Source: Cupriavidus sp. WKF15
Lineage (GTDB): Bacteria > Pseudomonadota > Gammaproteobacteria > Burkholderiales > Burkholderiaceae
DNA length: 64,000 bases
Assembly (NCBI RefSeq): GCF_029278605.1
Contig: NZ_CP119574.1
Span: 682,001-746,000, forward strand
Direction: 5' to 3'
Shown: in pieces, positions 9,214-17,802 of the stretch
How positions within the stretch are numbered: the stretch's first letter is position 1
How the letters are laid out: each line of letters begins with the position of its first letter
Program-made: the position numbers and the translations under genes
Notes under the pieces: model-generated
Seen by the model: the letters and a program-made list of their open reading frames with translations, nothing else
Told to the model about the DNA's origin: nothing
Database searches by the model: none

Positions 9214-10092
9214 CTAGGCCAGCGCCCTCGCATACCATGGCGTGCGGGGGTCTTGCGCGGCCAGCCACACCGCGTGCACATCTTCTTTGACTGCGCAAGC
9301 CCAACGCCGGGAACGCGCGGTCAAATGCGGCAGAAGGTCCCGGCGCCACAAGTGCAGACGCACATCGTCGAGCACCGGGACGGCAGCGAGGGCGAGCAGC
9401 AGGGTTGCCAGCATCAGCGTGGCGCTGAACCCGACGTGCTTGAACCCCAAGGCGCCGACGACGCCACCGGCAAAGAACAAGGCGACCAGCGTGATGAGTA
9501 CCCGTAGCTTGTGCCGATTGGCGAGCACCAGTGGCTTACCGGGGTCGGCTCTGGACAGGTTGCAATAGAACAGCTTGCCGAGTTCGATACCGATGTCGGT
9601 GACCATGCCGGTCACGTGCGTGGTGCGGATCTCGGCGTTCGACAGCTTGGTGACCATGGCATTTTGCAATCCCATGATGAAACAGAGCACCATGACCGTT
9701 GCCGGTACGAACAACCATTCGTGGTGCTCGAGATTGCTGCCAAGCAGGCCAAAACACACCAACAGCGCAGCTTCCAGCATGAGCGGCAATGCGTATTCGC
9801 TATGCAGCCGCTCGCGCCGAGCCCAGTTGATCAGCACTGCTGAGCAGGCGGCACCCGCCAGAAACGACAGCAGGGCCCCAAGGCCGTCCAGCATCAGCCA
9901 GAAACTGCCCAGCGCCAGGTTGTCGGCCATGGCGGACACGATCCCCGACATGTGCGAGGTGTACTGCTGAACGGCCAGGAAGCCGCCCGCGTTGGTCGCT
10001 CCGGCAACAAAGGCCAGGTAGCAGGCCAGTTGCCGGTTGATTCCGGGATCGCGCTCCTTCCCAGTCAGCTTACGCAAGTACAGGATTGGCAT
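9214..10092 (-). CDS. DUF1275 (YoaK-type) membrane protein fused to the start of a DUF1232 domain
   Basis: 292 residues with six predicted membrane segments. The family pattern is clear: ACYLAFVAGATNAGGFLAVQQ, TSHMSGIVSAMADN, CFIMGLQNAMVTKLSNAEIRTTHVTGMVTDIGIELG. The family is thought to be transporter-like but has no settled substrate. A normal YoaK-type protein would end near LHLWRRDLLP (about residue 250). Here about 40 further residues follow, and the last 25 are the N-terminal half of DUF1232, cut by TAG. It therefore looks like the 5' part of a DUF1275-DUF1232 fusion. Confidence 0.75.
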   Translation of the reverse strand: MPILYLRKLTGKERDPGINRQLACYLAFVAGATNAGGFLAVQQYTSHMSGIVSAMADNLALGSFWLMLDGLGALLSFLAGAACSAVLINWARRERLHSEYALPLMLEAALLVCFGLLGSNLEHHEWLFVPATVMVLCFIMGLQNAMVTKLSNAEIRTTHVTGMVTDIGIELGKLFYCNLSRADPGKPLVLANRHKLRVLITLVALFFAGGVVGALGFKHVGFSATLMLATLLLALAAVPVLDDVRLHLWRRDLLPHLTARSRRWACAVKEDVHAVWLAAQDPRTPWYARALA

Positions 10093-10134
10093 GATTGCGT
10101 TGGTAAGGAGGTCTGCGCGTGGTGGAGGGGCCTG

Positions 10135-10416
10135 TCAATACCGGACTTGCGACCTTGCCGGGTTGGGCCAGGAGGCGCGATCGGACGCTAGGCGCTCGCC
10201 GCGTTTCAGGCGGCGAGCGGCCGCAGTCAGGTTCAGCGAATGCGCCGTTTGCAGGATGCGCGCACGCGCCGTCAGCGCGTCCAGGGAGGGCAGCTTGCGC
10301 ACGCCTTTCCAGGCGAACAGGGTGTAGTTAGCACTGTCTTCGGCAAGGGAAAGCGCCATCGACTTACCGAACACGGCGCTGACTTCCTCCAGGTAGAGCG
10401 GAATATCGGGATCGCT
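10135..10416 (-). pseudogene. out-of-frame continuation of the HPr-like gene
   Basis: If one G of a six-G run (10420-10425) is removed, the HPr-like frame continues as GKSDPDIPLYLEEVSAVFGKS and then KLPSLDALTARARILQTAHS, ending at 10135. Codon quality is good in this part and no start codon with a ribosome site explains it as a separate gene. It is probably the C-terminal extension of the same protein, disconnected by a +1 indel. Confidence 0.5.
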
Positions 10417-10669
10417 CTTCCCCCCTGAGCAAGGCGGCGATGGTGACGATCGCGGCGGCCTCGTCCACGCCGTCCGCCTGGATGCACAGGTGTGTTCCCA
10501 CGCGGGCGGTCAGGCGCATGACCTCAAGCACGTTCTTGGCGTTCGCGATCCAGGGGCCGCTGGTGAGTCGGATCTCGCGCTCGAACTGATTGGCCGTGAA
10601 AGCCAGTCGCGCGGAATTGCGTCCTTGAAATCCGTCCCTGGCAGTTGCCTCTAATGTCACCTCTACCAC
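10364..10669 (-). CDS. HPr-like phosphocarrier-fold protein lacking both phosphorylation sites
   Basis: The first 82 residues align over their full length with HPr. MVEVTLEATARDGFQGRNSA matches the strand and the GLHARP active loop, and NAKNVLEVMRL matches the NAKS(I/L) helix. Active-site His15 is Gln15, the following R-P is R-N, and regulatory Ser46 is Asn46, at exactly the canonical positions. Bacillus Crh also has Gln15 but keeps Ser46; this protein has neither, so it cannot be a PTS phosphocarrier. A scaffold or effector role is possible, as is decay. It starts with GTG. The frame changes in a G6 run near residue 83, so the native C-terminus is probably the 10135-10416 extension. Confidence 0.65.
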   Translation of the reverse strand: MVEVTLEATARDGFQGRNSARLAFTANQFEREIRLTSGPWIANAKNVLEVMRLTARVGTHLCIQADGVDEAAAIVTIAALLRGEERSRYSALPGGSQRRVR

Positions 10670-10855
10670 TGTGCCCTCATCAAAGAATAGTGAACTCCAG
10701 GACTCCTACGCGCAGGCACCGCCTGTGCGCTACTCGGCACGCGTCTAATGCCTGGACTTTCAGAGTCATGGCGGGATGGCATCCGGGGAGCGCGGCCAGT
10801 GTCGTAGTTGTATGTAATGATAATGCAGTTATCACACAATGACACTCCAGCACGT

Positions 10856-11053
10856 ATGGAATCCAAGACTGCCCGCCTGACCGTACTGATCGATCCGGTG
10901 AAGAAACAGGCCTTTGAGGCGCTGTGTGCCGCCCAGGACCAGACACCGTCTCAAGTTGTTCGCCAGCTGATTCGCGACTATTTGCAGCAGCACGAGGCCA
11001 CCAGGCCGAGGGTCGGAATACCCAGGGCGGCGATGCAGGAAGGCGAAAGCTAG
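10856..11053 (+). CDS. ribbon-helix-helix (CopG/MetJ-type) protein
   Basis: 65 residues from MESKTARLTVLIDPVKKQAF; an in-frame ATG at 10808 would add 16 less conserved residues. The beta strand TARLTVLID, helix KKQAFEALCAAQDQTPSQVV and helix RQLIRDYLQQH give the ribbon-helix-helix fold used by small repressors and antitoxins. It lies 190 bp before a broken HicB-type gene, so both may come from one lost toxin-antitoxin or plasmid-maintenance locus. No adjacent toxin is visible. Confidence 0.6.
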   Translation: MESKTARLTVLIDPVKKQAFEALCAAQDQTPSQVVRQLIRDYLQQHEATRPRVGIPRAAMQEGES

Positions 11054-11244
11054 CCAGCAGAAATCAGCAGCCGGCACTTAACTGTGGCTGTTCTCACGCA
11101 TTGTCTGGATCAGGATGGTGTCGCGGCGTGGGCGACGCCATGCATCGGGCCTACCGCTATCGCGGACCAGACGGGGTGCTAGGGAGATGGGGCGGGGCCC
11201 CGAAGGGGCGTGGCTTCACCCCGACCACGACGTAGGGGGCTGCA

Positions 11245-11617
11245 ATGCTGCGCTACCCTGTACGAATTGAGCCGGACGGCGACGGGGTTCCTGGCGACCT
11301 TCCGCGACATCCTGGAGGCTGCCACCGGCGCCCCCACGCGCGAGGAGACGCTCGAGTTGGCCGAAGACGCGCTGGTTACCGCGATAGATTATTACTTCGA
11401 GGATCAGCGCCAGGTGCCGCTGCCTTCCGCTGCGGAACCGGGCGAGAACCTGGTGGCGCTACCGGTCAGCCTCTAGGCGAAGGTGCTACTCTTGAAGCGG
11501 ATTACCCGGGCCGATCTCGCGCGGCGCATGCACCCCCGTCCGCGTGCCGCAGTCACTTGGTGGGGGCGAGCGAGCCAATCGCACAAGCGCTCAATCTCCG
11601 CCGTAGTCTTGCCTAGC
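11245..11617 (+). pseudogene. HicB-type antitoxin, broken by a frameshift and a nonsense codon
   Basis: The first 14 codons read MLRYPVRIEPDGDG. One extra G in the run 11284-11287 shifts the frame, and the rest continues as FLATFRDILEAATGAPTREE, then TLELAEDALVTAIDYYFED and VALPVSL, a typical HicB antitoxin core. TAG at 11474-11476 stands where the family has tryptophan (VSLWAKVLLL; TGG to TAG). After it AKVLLLKRITRADLARRM is still readable, and the HTH tail drifts into another frame (EPIAQALN). No HicA toxin is adjacent. Clearly dead. Confidence 0.75.
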
Positions 11618-11998
11618 CGGGATCACCCCTCGCACACCGCCGCGCGGGTTGCCCACATCGCCCGCATAGCGAGGAATCAGGTGGATATGAACGTGCATGA
11701 CGGTTTGTCCGGCGTGCACGCCTATGTTGACCCCGACATTGAATCCGTCGGGATGGAATTCGGCCTCAAGGCGTGTCCTCATTTCCCGCACCAGCGCATG
11801 CAAGGCGGCAAACTCCGCTTCCGTCGCATCGAAATAGTCAGCGAAATGACGGTTCGGGATGATCAGCGCATGGCCAGGCGCGACCGGGTACCGGTCATAC
11901 CGGACGTGGGCCAACGCGTTGCTCGCTATGATCCCATCTGACGTGCAGAACGGACAGGGGTCTATGTGCAGGTCGGCCTGTGAGAGATCGTTTGGCAT
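11591..11998 (-). CDS. HIT-family hydrolase
   Basis: 135-residue histidine-triad protein. CPFCTSDG near the start and the catalytic triad HVHIHLIPR (residues about 108-116) are intact. The middle VAPGHALIIPNRHFADYFDATEAE is characteristic of the Fhit/HINT-like bacterial branch acting on nucleotide phosphoesters or phosphoramidates. The ATG at 11998 is preferred (GGGAG seven bases upstream); the TTG two codons earlier is unlikely. Its 3' end overlaps the decayed HicB tail on the opposite strand. Confidence 0.85.
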   Translation of the reverse strand: MPNDLSQADLHIDPCPFCTSDGIIASNALAHVRYDRYPVAPGHALIIPNRHFADYFDATEAEFAALHALVREMRTRLEAEFHPDGFNVGVNIGVHAGQTVMHVHIHLIPRYAGDVGNPRGGVRGVIPARQDYGGD

Positions 11999-12256
11999 GA
12001 GCAAGTCTCCCTGTCATCTGTTGAGAACTCGTTGCCAACGCGGCTCGGGAGTTCGCGGCGGCAACCCTATCGATCCCATGGTAGGCCAGGCAGCCGACAG
12101 CGCCAGAGGGCTCCTACTCTCATAATCCGGAGTCAACCGGTTGAGCCCGATCGCGCCATATGGGCTCAAACGTCTAAATGCAATTAATCGCCAGGACTGC
12201 CAGCCAACACCCTTGTGGAGCTAGCAAGCGGCTTTCCGACCGGTCACCGTGTCAAT
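11999..12256. other. intergenic between HIT gene and penicillin-binding protein
   Basis: About 250 bp with no coding potential recognised on either strand; presumably carries the HIT-gene promoter. Confidence 0.45.
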
Positions 12257-15200
12257 CTACGGCAAAGGACGATCCCCCCTAGTTGCACGCGGAAGGCTGG
12301 CCTCGGGCTGGCTGTCGCGGCAGCGTAGCAGCGCCTGGTCGCTGCCGGGCGTGGCCATGGCCGCCACCTGCGGCGCAAGGTAGCGCAACACCCTGACCGC
12401 CAGCGCGCTGGTAAAACTGTAGCGCGCCGCATAAGGCTCGCGCACATGAACCGTTACGGTGCCGAAGTAACGCTCGCCCAGCGTGAACACAAAGGTGGCT
12501 GAACGTGTGACCGAGCGCGACGCGATCAACCGTCCGCCCGGCCCGTACACCTGCAAGCGCTGGTCACCCGTGCCGGTCTTGCCGGCCACCGGCAGCGGCG
12601 CCGCGCCCTTGCCCGGCACCACGAAGGCACCCAGGATGGACCTGGCGGTGCCGCGCTCTACCACATCAAGCATTGAGCGCCGCACCACCGAGGTCAGCTC
12701 CGGCGGCAGGAGGCGCTTGCCCGGGCCAGGCTGCAGCACGTACCGCGTCGAATACGGCGTGTTGGCGGCAAAATCGAGGCTGCGCACGCTGGCCGATTGC
12801 GTGGTGACGCCGCCATTCAGGATGATGCCGGCCAGCTCCGCCAGCGCCGCGGGCCGGTCGCCAGAGGCGCCGATGGCGGTCGCATAAGACGGCGTCAACG
12901 AATCGAAGGGATAGCCCAGCCGCTGCCAGCGCTTGGCAATGCGCTGGAATGCGTCCTGTTCCAGCAACGTGCGGATGCGGTTGTCCTGCCCGAACTTGCT
13001 GTGCGAGCGGAACAGCCAGCGGTACACGTACTGCCGCTCGGCGGTGCTCTCGTGCAGGATCTGCGACAAGGTGGCATCCGGATGCTTGCCCAGGTATTCC
13101 ACCATCCACAGTTCCAACGGGTGGATGCGCGAAAGGTAGCCGCGGTCGTTGAGGTTGAACCTGTCATGGCCGTACTTGCGATAGAGCGCTGGCAGGTCTT
13201 CTCCCGCGAGCTGCTTGTCCGACAGGCGCGAGCGCATGATCCGGATAAAGCTTTCCTGGTCCAGCTCCGGGCGGGCGCTGAGCAGCGTCACCGACATGCG
13301 CACCGCGCTCAGGTGAGGCGAGCTCATTTTCACGCGGCCCAGCAGGGTGGCCAGCCTCTGTTCCGAATCCCTTCCGCGGTAGCGCTGGTAGAAGCCTATC
13401 ATGTAGGCGCTGCCTTCCTGGTCCGCAAAGCGCTCCAGGTAGGCGCGACGCTCGGGCGAACCGAGGTCCTCGAAGATGTTTCTGACGTCCGGCCGGGCAT
13501 GGAAAATCTCGTAGCGCACGATGTCGCGCATGATCCGGATGAAGACCAGGTTGACCGAGTGCTGGAAGCCCTCGCGCACGGTCATGTTGCGCTCGCCCTC
13601 CCAGCGCTCGAAATTGGAGAAGCTCTGCATCCCGCCCCCGGTGAAGAAGCCTTCACCGGTGCTGCCCGAATACTTACGCTCCATCGCCGCTTCCAGCATG
13701 GGCGTCAGCTCGCGCTCGGCCGGCGTGCCGGTCTTGACAAGGTAGTCGACGGCCCAACGGCTGAGCACATCCTGCTTCGCCAGCTGCACACCAGCCAGTT
13801 CGGCGCGGCTCATGCCGGCATAGCGCGCGTGCAGCTCGGTGATGATCTCCAGGTAGGTCACCAGCGTGCGCAGCTTGGCGGTGGACCCCAGGTTGAGCCG
13901 GCCACCGCTGTTGATGTCGAAAGGCTGTTCGATGTTGTCCGCCTGCACCCGCACGACACTTGCATTGCCCATGCGCTCGTACAGCGTGAAGCTGGCGATC
14001 AGTTGCGAAGGGTCGTCCTGCTCGCGCAGCAGGTTGTGGCCATACAGCCCCATGGTGTGCGCGTCGGCCTTGTCGTGGATGCGCATCAGCACGTCGGTGG
14101 CAATGCGCTGGGCTTCGCGGTTGATGGTGCTGTCCACGGTCAGATCCAGGCGGTCCATGTCGTAGCGGCTGTCGACCCCGGTGAGCCGGCCAACGTCGGC
14201 GCGCACCCGGTTGACCGCCTTGCGTGTGACGAAGGGCTCCTGCGCGGGCTTCTCTGGCGGCGCAGCCTTGTCCAGCGACTGCTGCAGCGCGGCGTCGCGC
14301 AGCTCGGGCGTGATGACGCCGTTGGCCGCCAGCAGGCGCAGGTAACTGCCGGTCAGCGTCTCCAGGTTGGTGTCGTCGCGGCGCAGGTGGTACGAGGGGC
14401 GGCGCTGCGAGATGATCAGCGACAGCGCGCGCTTGAAGGCTTGGGCCTCGCGGCCGGTGGGCGCGCGCAGGTCCATCTCCTTCATCAGCCGGTTGGCCTC
14501 GCCGAAGTCTTCGCCGTACCATACCCACAGTGCATCGCCGATGCCGTTGACCTCGCCGAAACCCACGCGCGCGGACAGCGGCACCGTGTTGAGGTAGTCG
14601 ACCACGATGCGTTCGCGCGCACGCCGCGTATCCGGCCCGTCCAGATAGGCGCGAAGCGAGGCCGACGCCATCTGTCGGAATTTCTCGGAGATGGATTGCG
14701 TTCGGCCCTCCGGCGAATGCCGGTATTTTTCGATCTGGGTGGCCAGTGTGCTACCGCCTGGGGATTCATAGGCCTTGTCGACCAGCCGGACGGCCTGGTC
14801 CATCACCGCGCGCGACAAGCGCTTCCAATCCAGCGCCGGGTTCAGGTTCGGGTACTCGGGGTTGAGCAGCCCCTGGTTTTCCACGAACAGCAGCGAGTTG
14901 ACCAGCAACGGCGGCACCGCGACAAAGTCCTCGTATTGCCGCTGCGGGTAGCGCTCCAGCACCAGTGTCAGGCCGTCGCAGTCACGCAGGACGAGGCCGG
15001 CCTGGTTCTTCTCGTGGTACGGGGGAAAAATGCCATGGTCCATCAGCTGGACCAGCTCGGGCGACATGCGCGCCTGTTCGGCCGGCACATAGCCGTGCCG
15101 CCCGAGCCGTTGCGCGAAGGCCGGCAGGCGCCCGTAGCCCAGGCGTACGTCGTAAGGACCGGAATGCGGGAAGCGAATGCTGTCGCTGGCGCCTGGCTGG

Positions 15201-15352
15201 ACCTCGAACGTCAGCTGCCTGGTGAAGCGGCCGAAGTAGTACGCCTGCCATTGCGAATTGCGCACCTCACTGATGGCGAGGCTGTAAACGACATACCCGC
15301 CTCCACAAACGGCGGCCGCCAAGCCAGCGAAAATCCAGCCACGTCGTGACAC
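12257..15352 (-). CDS. class A penicillin-binding protein (glycosyltransferase-transpeptidase), 1031 aa
   Basis: Bifunctional peptidoglycan synthase. An N-terminal membrane anchor (residues about 8-26) is followed by a GT51 domain: FVENQGLLNP with the first catalytic Glu, then SPGGSTLATQIEKYRHSP and the ARERIVVDYLNTVPLSA region. The transpeptidase domain has the nucleophile motif STAK (GSTAKLRTL), HSVN as the SxN-type motif and KTGTGD. Length exceeds typical PBP1a because of insertions around residues 600-780 (RYRGRDSEQRLATLLGRVKM and neighbours). The C-terminal 40 residues are low-complexity. It stands alone on the minus strand behind a GC-rich hairpin. The substrate is periplasmic lipid II. 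Confidence 0.85.
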   Translation of the reverse strand: MSRRGWIFAGLAAAVCGGGYVVYSLAISEVRNSQWQAYYFGRFTRQLTFEVQPGASDSIRFPHSGPYDVRLGYGRLPAFAQRLGRHGYVPAEQARMSPELVQLMDHGIFPPYHEKNQAGLVLRDCDGLTLVLERYPQRQYEDFVAVPPLLVNSLLFVENQGLLNPEYPNLNPALDWKRLSRAVMDQAVRLVDKAYESPGGSTLATQIEKYRHSPEGRTQSISEKFRQMASASLRAYLDGPDTRRARERIVVDYLNTVPLSARVGFGEVNGIGDALWVWYGEDFGEANRLMKEMDLRAPTGREAQAFKRALSLIISQRRPSYHLRRDDTNLETLTGSYLRLLAANGVITPELRDAALQQSLDKAAPPEKPAQEPFVTRKAVNRVRADVGRLTGVDSRYDMDRLDLTVDSTINREAQRIATDVLMRIHDKADAHTMGLYGHNLLREQDDPSQLIASFTLYERMGNASVVRVQADNIEQPFDINSGGRLNLGSTAKLRTLVTYLEIITELHARYAGMSRAELAGVQLAKQDVLSRWAVDYLVKTGTPAERELTPMLEAAMERKYSGSTGEGFFTGGGMQSFSNFERWEGERNMTVREGFQHSVNLVFIRIMRDIVRYEIFHARPDVRNIFEDLGSPERRAYLERFADQEGSAYMIGFYQRYRGRDSEQRLATLLGRVKMSSPHLSAVRMSVTLLSARPELDQESFIRIMRSRLSDKQLAGEDLPALYRKYGHDRFNLNDRGYLSRIHPLELWMVEYLGKHPDATLSQILHESTAERQYVYRWLFRSHSKFGQDNRIRTLLEQDAFQRIAKRWQRLGYPFDSLTPSYATAIGASGDRPAALAELAGIILNGGVTTQSASVRSLDFAANTPYSTRYVLQPGPGKRLLPPELTSVVRRSMLDVVERGTARSILGAFVVPGKGAAPLPVAGKTGTGDQRLQVYGPGGRLIASRSVTRSATFVFTLGERYFGTVTVHVREPYAARYSFTSALAVRVLRYLAPQVAAMATPGSDQALLRCRDSQPEASLPRATRGDRPLP

Positions 15353-15423
15353 GTTTCGGCAATCCCATAATGCCGAGCCCCGCCGCCGGGGTGGTCATGC
15401 CGCCGGCTCCAAGCGCAAGCGAG

Positions 15424-15444
15424 GCGCGCCGGAGACCGGCGCGC
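15424..15444 (-). promoter_or_regulatory. GC-rich hairpin in the leader of the penicillin-binding protein gene
   Basis: A perfect 9-bp stem (GCGCGCCGG / CCGGCGCGC) with a 3-nt loop lies 70 bp upstream of the start, just downstream of an AT-rich TATATAAATAG stretch that could be the promoter. It may act as an mRNA 5'-end structure or attenuator; no U-tract follows, so it is not a standard terminator. Confidence 0.45.
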
Positions 15445-15750
15445 ACCGCTCTATTTATATATTAGCAGGAGGGGGCGCTGTTATAAGATAAGCGTGCACG
15501 TGCAAGCACTGTTGCTAGCTCAGTCAAGGCCGGCTGGCGTTCACGCGTCGGCCCGCATTTGCGGCAAGTCGTGTCCGACCCGACCACAGCAAACCTCGCG
15601 GCAATTTCACTGTTGCTGTAGCGACATGCGTTCATGGCTTGAATCGCGTGGCGGTGGCTGGAGGGAAGGTAGCAATGCAGGTAGCTTGCCACGATGGTGC
15701 CGTGACCATAGATGGCTTTGCCCTGTGCGGTTTGGCGATGCTGGCTCATT
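15445..15750. other. intergenic left flank of the IS5 element
   Basis: One minus-strand open frame (start MSQHRQTAQGKAIYGHG at about 15748, end 15462) covers most of this stretch. It has no good ribosome site and its start abuts the IS insertion point, so it may be a truncated gene. I do not recognise its product. Confidence 0.35.
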
Positions 15751-15754
15751 CTAG

Positions 15755-16945
15755 GGATGCTCTGCACAAACGCGAATCGAGTGTGCTTGGCCGTTTAACA
15801 GGAAGCTGAATGCGCCACGACGCCAACCTGTCAGCCCGGGGCGAAGCTGTCTGGCACGCGCGGAGCAGCACTCGCGGGCTACGCGCGAGGCATCGGCATG
15901 AGCCTGAAACGCGCTCATGCCTCAGCAGCCAGCAGTTTGCCGCGCGCCATCCACAAGTTGGACAGCGCGAACAAGGTCATGACTTGCGCGGTGTTCTTCC
16001 TCAGCCCTCGATAGCGGACCTTGGTGTAGCCGAACTGCCGCTTGATGACCCGGAACGGATGCTCGACCTTGGCCCGGATGCCCGCCTTGATTCGCTCGAC
16101 TTGATCGACGAGCGCGCCAAGCGGTTTGCTTTGGTCCAGAACGCGACGTTTGCCTGGCTTCATCGCCACGTGCCAGTTCACGTCCGCCCGCGCGTCAGGA
16201 CGCTTCTCCACGCCCTGATAACCCGCATCGCCAAACGCGTCGGTTTCCTCGCCATGCAGCAGGCTGTTGGCCTCAACCACGTCGTTGATGTTGCCAGCCG
16301 TGCCCCGCACCGTGTGCACCAGCCCGCTTTCGGCGTCCACGCCAATGTGCGCTTTCATGCCGAAATACCACTGGTTTCCTTTCTTACTCTGGTGCATCTC
16401 CGGGTCGCGTTCGCCCGACGCATTCTTGGTCGAACTCGGTGCGCTGATCAGCGTCGCGTCCACCACCGTGCCCGCGCGCAGCATCAATCCCTTGTCGCGA
16501 AGGATGTCGTTTACCAGCGCGAGAATCTGAGCGGCCAGCTTGTGCCTCTCCAGCAGGTGACGGAACCGCAGGATGGTGCTCTCGTCGGGCAGCCTCACCG
16601 TCCAGTTGTCCAGCCCGGCGAACTCCCGATACAGCGGCACGTCGTGCAGCGCTTCTTCCATCGCCGGGTCCGACAGGCCGAACCATTGTTGAAGAAAGTG
16701 GATGCGCAGCATTGCCTCGACCGCGAACGGGGGACGGCCGCGCTTGCCCTCCGGGGCGTACGGAGCGATCAGCATCACCAGATCGGCCCACGGCACCACG
16801 CGGTTCATCTCGTCCAGAAATTCGCGCTTGCGGGTGCGCTTGGTCGACAAGTTCAGTCCAAGGTCAGTTTGCTTCATGCGCTACATGCTCGCTGGCTCGA
16901 CGATTCATTGCAAGCACATCCGCCGGCTAATTGTGCAGAGCATCC
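15755..16945 (-). mobile_element. complete IS5-family insertion sequence, 1191 bp
   Basis: Bounded by inverted repeats GGATGCTCTGCACAA at 15755 and TTGTGCAGAGCATCC ending at 16945. Each is flanked by CTAG (15751-15754 and 16946-16949), a perfect 4-bp target duplication of the YTAR type used by IS5. One intact transposase fills it. It has inserted at the edge of an integrase remnant, and the intact ends suggest recent arrival. Confidence 0.88.
15915..16877 (-). CDS. IS5-family transposase
   Basis: 320-residue DDE transposase. The N-terminal part (KRGRPPFAVEAMLRIHFLQQ, LYREFAGLD, RLPDESTILRFRHLLE) is the IS5/IS1182-type helical domain. The catalytic aspartates lie in GTVVDATLISAPSST and FGDAGYQGVEKR, and the third acidic residue in AKVEHPFRVIKRQFGYTKVRYRGL, all intact. 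Flanking inverted repeats and target duplication agree with a functional element. Confidence 0.9.
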   Translation of the reverse strand: MKQTDLGLNLSTKRTRKREFLDEMNRVVPWADLVMLIAPYAPEGKRGRPPFAVEAMLRIHFLQQWFGLSDPAMEEALHDVPLYREFAGLDNWTVRLPDESTILRFRHLLERHKLAAQILALVNDILRDKGLMLRAGTVVDATLISAPSSTKNASGERDPEMHQSKKGNQWYFGMKAHIGVDAESGLVHTVRGTAGNINDVVEANSLLHGEETDAFGDAGYQGVEKRPDARADVNWHVAMKPGKRRVLDQSKPLGALVDQVERIKAGIRAKVEHPFRVIKRQFGYTKVRYRGLRKNTAQVMTLFALSNLWMARGKLLAAEA

Positions 16946-16949
16946 CTAG

Positions 16950-17299
16950 GTCTTGCTGGTCCAGCCGATGCGGTGCCGTTCCCTGGGTGGCCTCATGCCG
17001 CGCATCCTCTTCGCTGTGCAGGTACGCGCTGGTGGTGGCGATCGAGGCATGACCAAGTTGTCGCACACAAAACCCAGGTCGACCTCCTGGTCGGTCATGT
17101 GCGAGCCGGCAGTGTGGCGCAGCCAGTGCGCGGAGGCGCAGGCCAGCACCGCAGTCTGCCCCCCACTCGGGCCCTCGCGCCCGCAGGCGTGCGGCCGCCA
17201 TGGCAAACACCTCCTTGAGAATCAGGAGCAGCGCCCCGCGTGACAGGGCCTTCTCGCGACCCTCGCGACCCGTCTCACGGCCGATCACCGGCAGCACTA
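16950..17299 (-). pseudogene. tyrosine-recombinase (integrase) C-terminal remnant
   Basis: Pieces in two frames give the catalytic core of a phage/ICE-type integrase: LPVIGRETGREGREKALSRG and LLLILKEVFAMAAARL in one frame; SAHWLRHTAGSHMTDQEVDL in another (HxxR); LGHASIATTSAYLHSEEDAR back in the first (carrying the tyrosine nucleophile). At least two frameshifts separate them and the N-terminal half is absent. Its 5' end abuts a KfrA fragment, so the segment is a junction of two damaged genes. A second remnant of the same integrase type lies at 31700-31925. Confidence 0.75.
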
Positions 17300-17557
17300 G
17301 CAGGCGCGGCTCCCCTGGCTGCGGGCTAGGCCGCGCAGCTGCTGACAGAACTGCTGCAGCACTTCCGCGGCCGTGCCCATGCTGCCCTTACGCACTGGGC
17401 TGTAGAGCTTGTTAGCCGTGGGCGTGACGCCGTCACGGAAGAACAGGAGGCCGCAGACCGCGCGGTACAGCGCGCGGGTTTCGGGGAAACGCCCGCGCAG
17501 CTCGGCCCAATCGGCCTGCAGCGCAGCGTCGGTCAGATCCAGGTCGGCAGCCGGCAT
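17297..17557 (-). pseudogene. kfrA: KfrA N-terminal fragment
   Basis: The frame repeats the DNA-binding start of the KfrA gene at 19285: MPAADLDLTDAALQADWAEL and then ETRALYRAVCGLLFFRDGVT, TANKLYSPVRKGSMG. It departs from the intact copy after about 78 residues (VLQQFCQQLRGLARSQ) and then enters the integrase remnant. It lacks the coiled coil. If expressed it could still bind the KfrA operator, but no promoter evidence is available. Confidence 0.75.
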
Positions 17558-17580
17558 CGATCATGCGGCGTGTCCAGAAG

Positions 17581-17802
17581 TCACCCTGGAGTTCTTGACG
17601 CTGCCGGCTCGACGGGCGGAGACGCACTCTCGTGCTGCGCGACTTTCTCTGGGAGCTGATGGCGCCACTGCGCATAGCATTCCAGCCCGCAGAAGTAGGC
17701 GACGTAGTCGCATGCCTCAGGGACGATCGCCTCGGACTTCGGTACCTCCTTCATGCAGATCTCGCAGGGGACGAGTTCTATGGGTGGGTCAGGCTTGCTC
17801 AT
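17581..17802 (-). CDS. DUF3330-type small cysteine protein
   Basis: 73 residues from MSKPDPPIELVPCEICMKEV, with GGGAG nine bases upstream. The C-x-x-C (CEIC), then DYVAYFCGLECYAQWR, is the DUF3330 pattern, a small zinc-finger-like protein common in Tn3-family and mercury transposons and in plasmid backbones of betaproteobacteria. Function unknown. It sits between KfrA fragments, so it probably belongs to the same lost mobile element. Confidence 0.7.
   Translation of the reverse strand: MSKPDPPIELVPCEICMKEVPKSEAIVPEACDYVAYFCGLECYAQWRHQLPEKVAQHESASPPVEPAASRTPG

Noticed and set aside
12797..15349. 850-residue plus-strand open frame
   Set aside because: Exactly antisense to the penicillin-binding protein gene; GC-rich codons keep the complement open. 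No ribosome site or domain, and the minus frame has complete GT51 and transpeptidase motifs.
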